Below are positions 34,437-36,882 of a stretch of 36,882 bases of DNA, one piece after another (position 1 is the stretch's first letter; every line of letters starts with the position of its first letter). Position numbers and translations under genes: made by a program. The notes beneath the pieces were generated by a model that was not told the origin of the DNA, did not search any database, and saw only the letters and a program-made list of their open reading frames with translations. The stretch spans positions 1 to 36,882 of the forward strand of contig LURR01000031.1 of assembly GCA_001628485.1 (NCBI GenBank), read 5' to 3'. The stretch is from Marine group II euryarchaeote REDSEA-S11_B3N4 (GTDB lineage Archaea > Thermoplasmatota > Poseidoniia > Poseidoniales > Thalassarchaeaceae).

Positions 34437-35423
34437 CTACAGTCCTGCATCTCTGAGGCTGTTGAGTGCCTCGACCTGTGACTCAGACAGTTCCTCTGGC
34501 TCGGAGAGAGTGAACTCCACGTCGAGTGCGCCACCGGCATGGCCGTGCCCCTGCAAACGTCTCCTGTCCCCTATTCTCGTCCCCTTCGGGATCTCGATCT
34601 GGAGCCTCTTCCCAGAAGGGGTGGTGATCCTGACTTTCCCCCCCAATGATAGCATGGAGTATGGAATTCGAACTTCTTGGATCAAGCGTCCATCCTCCCA
34701 TCGCCGACCCTCCTCAGCATCTAGGCGCACTGTAATCAGGAGGTCCCCTGACTCTCCCTCTGGGTGCTCATGGCCCATTCCCTTAAGGCGCAGTTGATGG
34801 CCATGCTCAGCGCCCTTCGGAACCTTGACGGTAATGGTGCTCCCCTTTGTCTGAATCCCCGTTCCTCCGCACGTTGAGCATCTTCTGGAAGTGCCGAAGC
34901 TGGAACCATCGCAATCTGAGCACCTCCTCATCCTCCTATGGCTGAATTTGACCTCGGTTCCGGTCAAAGCCTGTTCCAATGTGATGTCCAAACCGGCCTC
35001 GATGTCTGCTCCCTTGGTAGTCTTCTTTGGTTCTCTAGGGCCCCGGTTCGAGCTATCGAACCTGAATCCTGAACTGGGCTGTTGGGCTCCCCTGCCACCC
35101 ATGAACTGAGAGAAAATATCACCTATATCCACGCCTCCTCCGAACGGGGAGCGCGTTCTCCCACCCTGGAACATCTCTTCCATCCTCCTCTGCTGGTCAT
35201 ACTCGCTTCTACCTTCCGCGGTCCCGATCTTATCGTATGCAGACTGAATGGACTTGAACCTCTCTTCTGCTGCAGCATCTCCGGGATTTCTATCGGGGTG
35301 ATACTGCCGGGCTAGCTTCCTGTAAGCCCTCTTTATCTCTGCATCAGAAGCATCCTTGGACACATCGAGTGTTCTGTATGGATCCCCCGTCATGCCAGTT
35401 CTCAGTAAGGCATCGTCCTTCAA
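34437..35423 (-). CDS. DnaJ-family co-chaperone with reduced zinc finger
   Basis: J-domain 'DPYRTLDVSKDASDAEIKRAYRKLARQYHPDRNPGDAAAEERF'; only 'CSDCDGSSFGTSRRCSTCGGTG' in the Zn region; C-terminal DnaJ domains. Start may be 35393. Confidence 0.92.
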   Translation of the reverse strand: MKDDALLRTGMTGDPYRTLDVSKDASDAEIKRAYRKLARQYHPDRNPGDAAAEERFKSIQSAYDKIGTAEGRSEYDQQRRMEEMFQGGRTRSPFGGGVDIGDIFSQFMGGRGAQQPSSGFRFDSSNRGPREPKKTTKGADIEAGLDITLEQALTGTEVKFSHRRMRRCSDCDGSSFGTSRRCSTCGGTGIQTKGSTITVKVPKGAEHGHQLRLKGMGHEHPEGESGDLLITVRLDAEEGRRWEDGRLIQEVRIPYSMLSLGGKVRITTPSGKRLQIEIPKGTRIGDRRRLQGHGHAGGALDVEFTLSEPEELSESQVEALNSLRDAGL

Positions 35424-35482
35424 CCTGATGAGTGAGGAGAACGCACCGATGTGCTAATCATTGGTGCCTGACTAGCACAACC

Positions 35483-36082
35483 ATGGGAGTTGGCTGGGCC
35501 GTTTTCAGAAACTATGCTGGACATGCGAAGGAGATACTAGGGGACGTGACTGACTATCCGAGGTTCTTCTTGATGCCCCCCTCCGCGATGGTAGAGGCGA
35601 CTGAAGCTGGAGAGAATGTTGTGACTCTTCTTAGGCCGGATGAGCACATAGATCATGAAGTTGAGATGGTCTTCAGGTTGGGAGAGGATCTCATTCCAGC
35701 ACAGATGTGTGTGGGGATTGACACGACCAATAGGACCCGCCAGACCATGGCAAAGAGGGAGGGGTGGCCCTGGCTCGAGGGGAAGGGTTTCAGAGGGTCT
35801 GGAGTACTTGGAACCTGGACTGACTGGGACGAAAGGCCGATGGAGATAGGCCTGTCATTGAACGGTGAAACTAGGCAACTAGCCTCAACAGAGACCATGG
35901 TTCACTCGGTTGAGTCCTTGTTGGAACATCTCAACAACTGGTACGACCTAGAGCCGGGGGACCTGGTCTGGACGGGGACTCCGAAGGGAGTTGGGCCAAT
36001 GAGCCCGGGCGATTCAGTGAATGCCTGGATGGACAATTCGGAAGGAGAGAGAATCAGCGTACTGAATGCAGTATGCGAATAG
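35483..36082 (+). CDS. fumarylacetoacetate hydrolase family protein
   Basis: 'GWAVFRNYAGHAKEILGD', 'HEVEMVFRLG', 'CVGIDTTNRTRQTMAKREGWPWLEGKGFRGSGVLGTW', 'PGDLVWTGTPKGVGPMSPGD'; ATG at 35483 preferred. Confidence 0.9.
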   Translation: MGVGWAVFRNYAGHAKEILGDVTDYPRFFLMPPSAMVEATEAGENVVTLLRPDEHIDHEVEMVFRLGEDLIPAQMCVGIDTTNRTRQTMAKREGWPWLEGKGFRGSGVLGTWTDWDERPMEIGLSLNGETRQLASTETMVHSVESLLEHLNNWYDLEPGDLVWTGTPKGVGPMSPGDSVNAWMDNSEGERISVLNAVCE

Positions 36083-36101
36083 GGATTTCAGGAGTGCTAA
36101 G

Positions 36102-36882
36102 ATGGACTCCGGCACTAGAAGAATCACGAATACGTGGTTAATTGGAGAGGGTGGTTCCGCCAGCAGAGGGGACTTCCTGCTACACAGCGATGGATCTGTG
36201 TCAGATAGCAAAGGTGATGAGGACGTAATCGAGACTATCGATGGTAAGAATCGCTTGATAACCCGCTCATTGCAGAACTGGCACACGCATCTCGGGATGA
36301 TTCTCAATCGAGGAATGGGAGAGGGTTTGCCTCTCATGGAGTGGTTGGAAACAGCGATATTTCCCGTCGAGAAAAGACTCACGAGTGAGCTGGTGGAGAT
36401 CGGAACAAGAGCTGCTGCTGCAGAGATGATTGCAACCGGTACAACCTATGCTTGTGACATGTACTACTACACTCAGACAGTCGGTGAGACACTAGCAGAA
36501 ACAGGTGTCAGGGCAACGCTATGCGGGCCAATTACTGATGGTTTGACACCCAACTTCAAGCCGGGCTCTGGAGATGCTTTGCGCCATATGGAGAATCTGA
36601 TCACCGAACCTTCCCCGCGTCCTGGTAGAATCGAATACGGGATAGGCACACACTCAGTTTACGTCTGTGACGAGGAGATACTTCGCAAGGGTTCAGAGCT
36701 AGCGAAAAAGACAGGATCACTGTTGCACATACATACTTCTGAGACTAGGAAGGAAGTTGCCGACTGTCATGCCAAACACGGCATGTACCCCATTGAGTAT
36801 CTTGACTCTCTTGACTACTTTCAGGACGCAGAGAGCGGAGGCACGGTTTGCGCCCATTGCGGCTGGGTCACCAAGAAAGAGA
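36102..36882 (+). CDS. amidohydrolase family protein (MTA/SAH deaminase-like), truncated by window end
   Basis: Translated by eye from ATG 36102: MDSGTRRITNTWLIGEGG...LQNWHTHLGMILNRGMGEGLPLMEWLETAIFPVEKRLT...GSLLHIHTSETRKEV...; no stop before window end, hence absent from track. Confidence 0.85.
   Translation, partial: MDSGTRRITNTWLIGEGGSASRGDFLLHSDGSVSDSKGDEDVIETIDGKNRLITRSLQNWHTHLGMILNRGMGEGLPLMEWLETAIFPVEKRLTSELVEIGTRAAAAEMIATGTTYACDMYYYTQTVGETLAETGVRATLCGPITDGLTPNFKPGSGDALRHMENLITEPSPRPGRIEYGIGTHSVYVCDEEILRKGSELAKKTGSLLHIHTSETRKEVADCHAKHGMYPIEYLDSLDYFQDAESGGTVCAHCGWVTKKE

Noticed and set aside
1-36882. CRISPR array, transposase, integrase, phage or toxin-antitoxin module
   Set aside because: No regularly spaced repeats and no protein signature of these systems found by reading the window.

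Overview
The window is a gene-dense archaeal chromosome segment. Marker genes are archaeal: Pus10, L21e, RNAP subunit F, DUF655, KsgA and a cis-prenyltransferase. Overall style suggests a marine Euryarchaeota/Thermoplasmata-like (Poseidoniales, MGII-like) lineage, but that taxonomic call is inference. Blocks from left to right: (a) an AT-richer 5' end with poorly characterised genes and an SMR efflux protein; (b) a visibly GC-richer minus-strand block (hisS, GtrA-like, nnr, SNF transporter, M14 carboxypeptidase); (c) MscS, phosphoglycerate mutase, HAD phosphatase, UppS, NUDIX, RidA, phosphohexomutase, tRNA-Thr(CGT), PGK and an M24 peptidase; (d) a conserved information-processing operon Pus10-L21e-RpoF-DUF655-KsgA, extended by a HhH/coiled-coil/zinc-ribbon protein and an unlisted 48-aa membrane micro-ORF; (e) an apparent frame-disrupted, internally deleted gene, an SRPBCC-epimerase fusion, and a flavoprotein/small membrane protein/ferredoxin operon; (f) an HDAC-family protein, a CoA-binding protein, an unlisted 55-aa zinc ribbon, an MMPL/RND protein, a reduced-zinc-finger DnaJ, a FAA hydrolase and a truncated amidohydrolase. 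I found no CRISPR array, transposase, phage module or rRNA. The best second-look items are the decayed gene at 25463-25910, the 3'-tRNA fragment duplicated just upstream of tRNA-Thr, the lineage-specific tail of the L21e/KsgA operon, the redox operon, and mutually exclusive hairpins upstream of mscS. I do not see one clear-cut new defence or mobile system.
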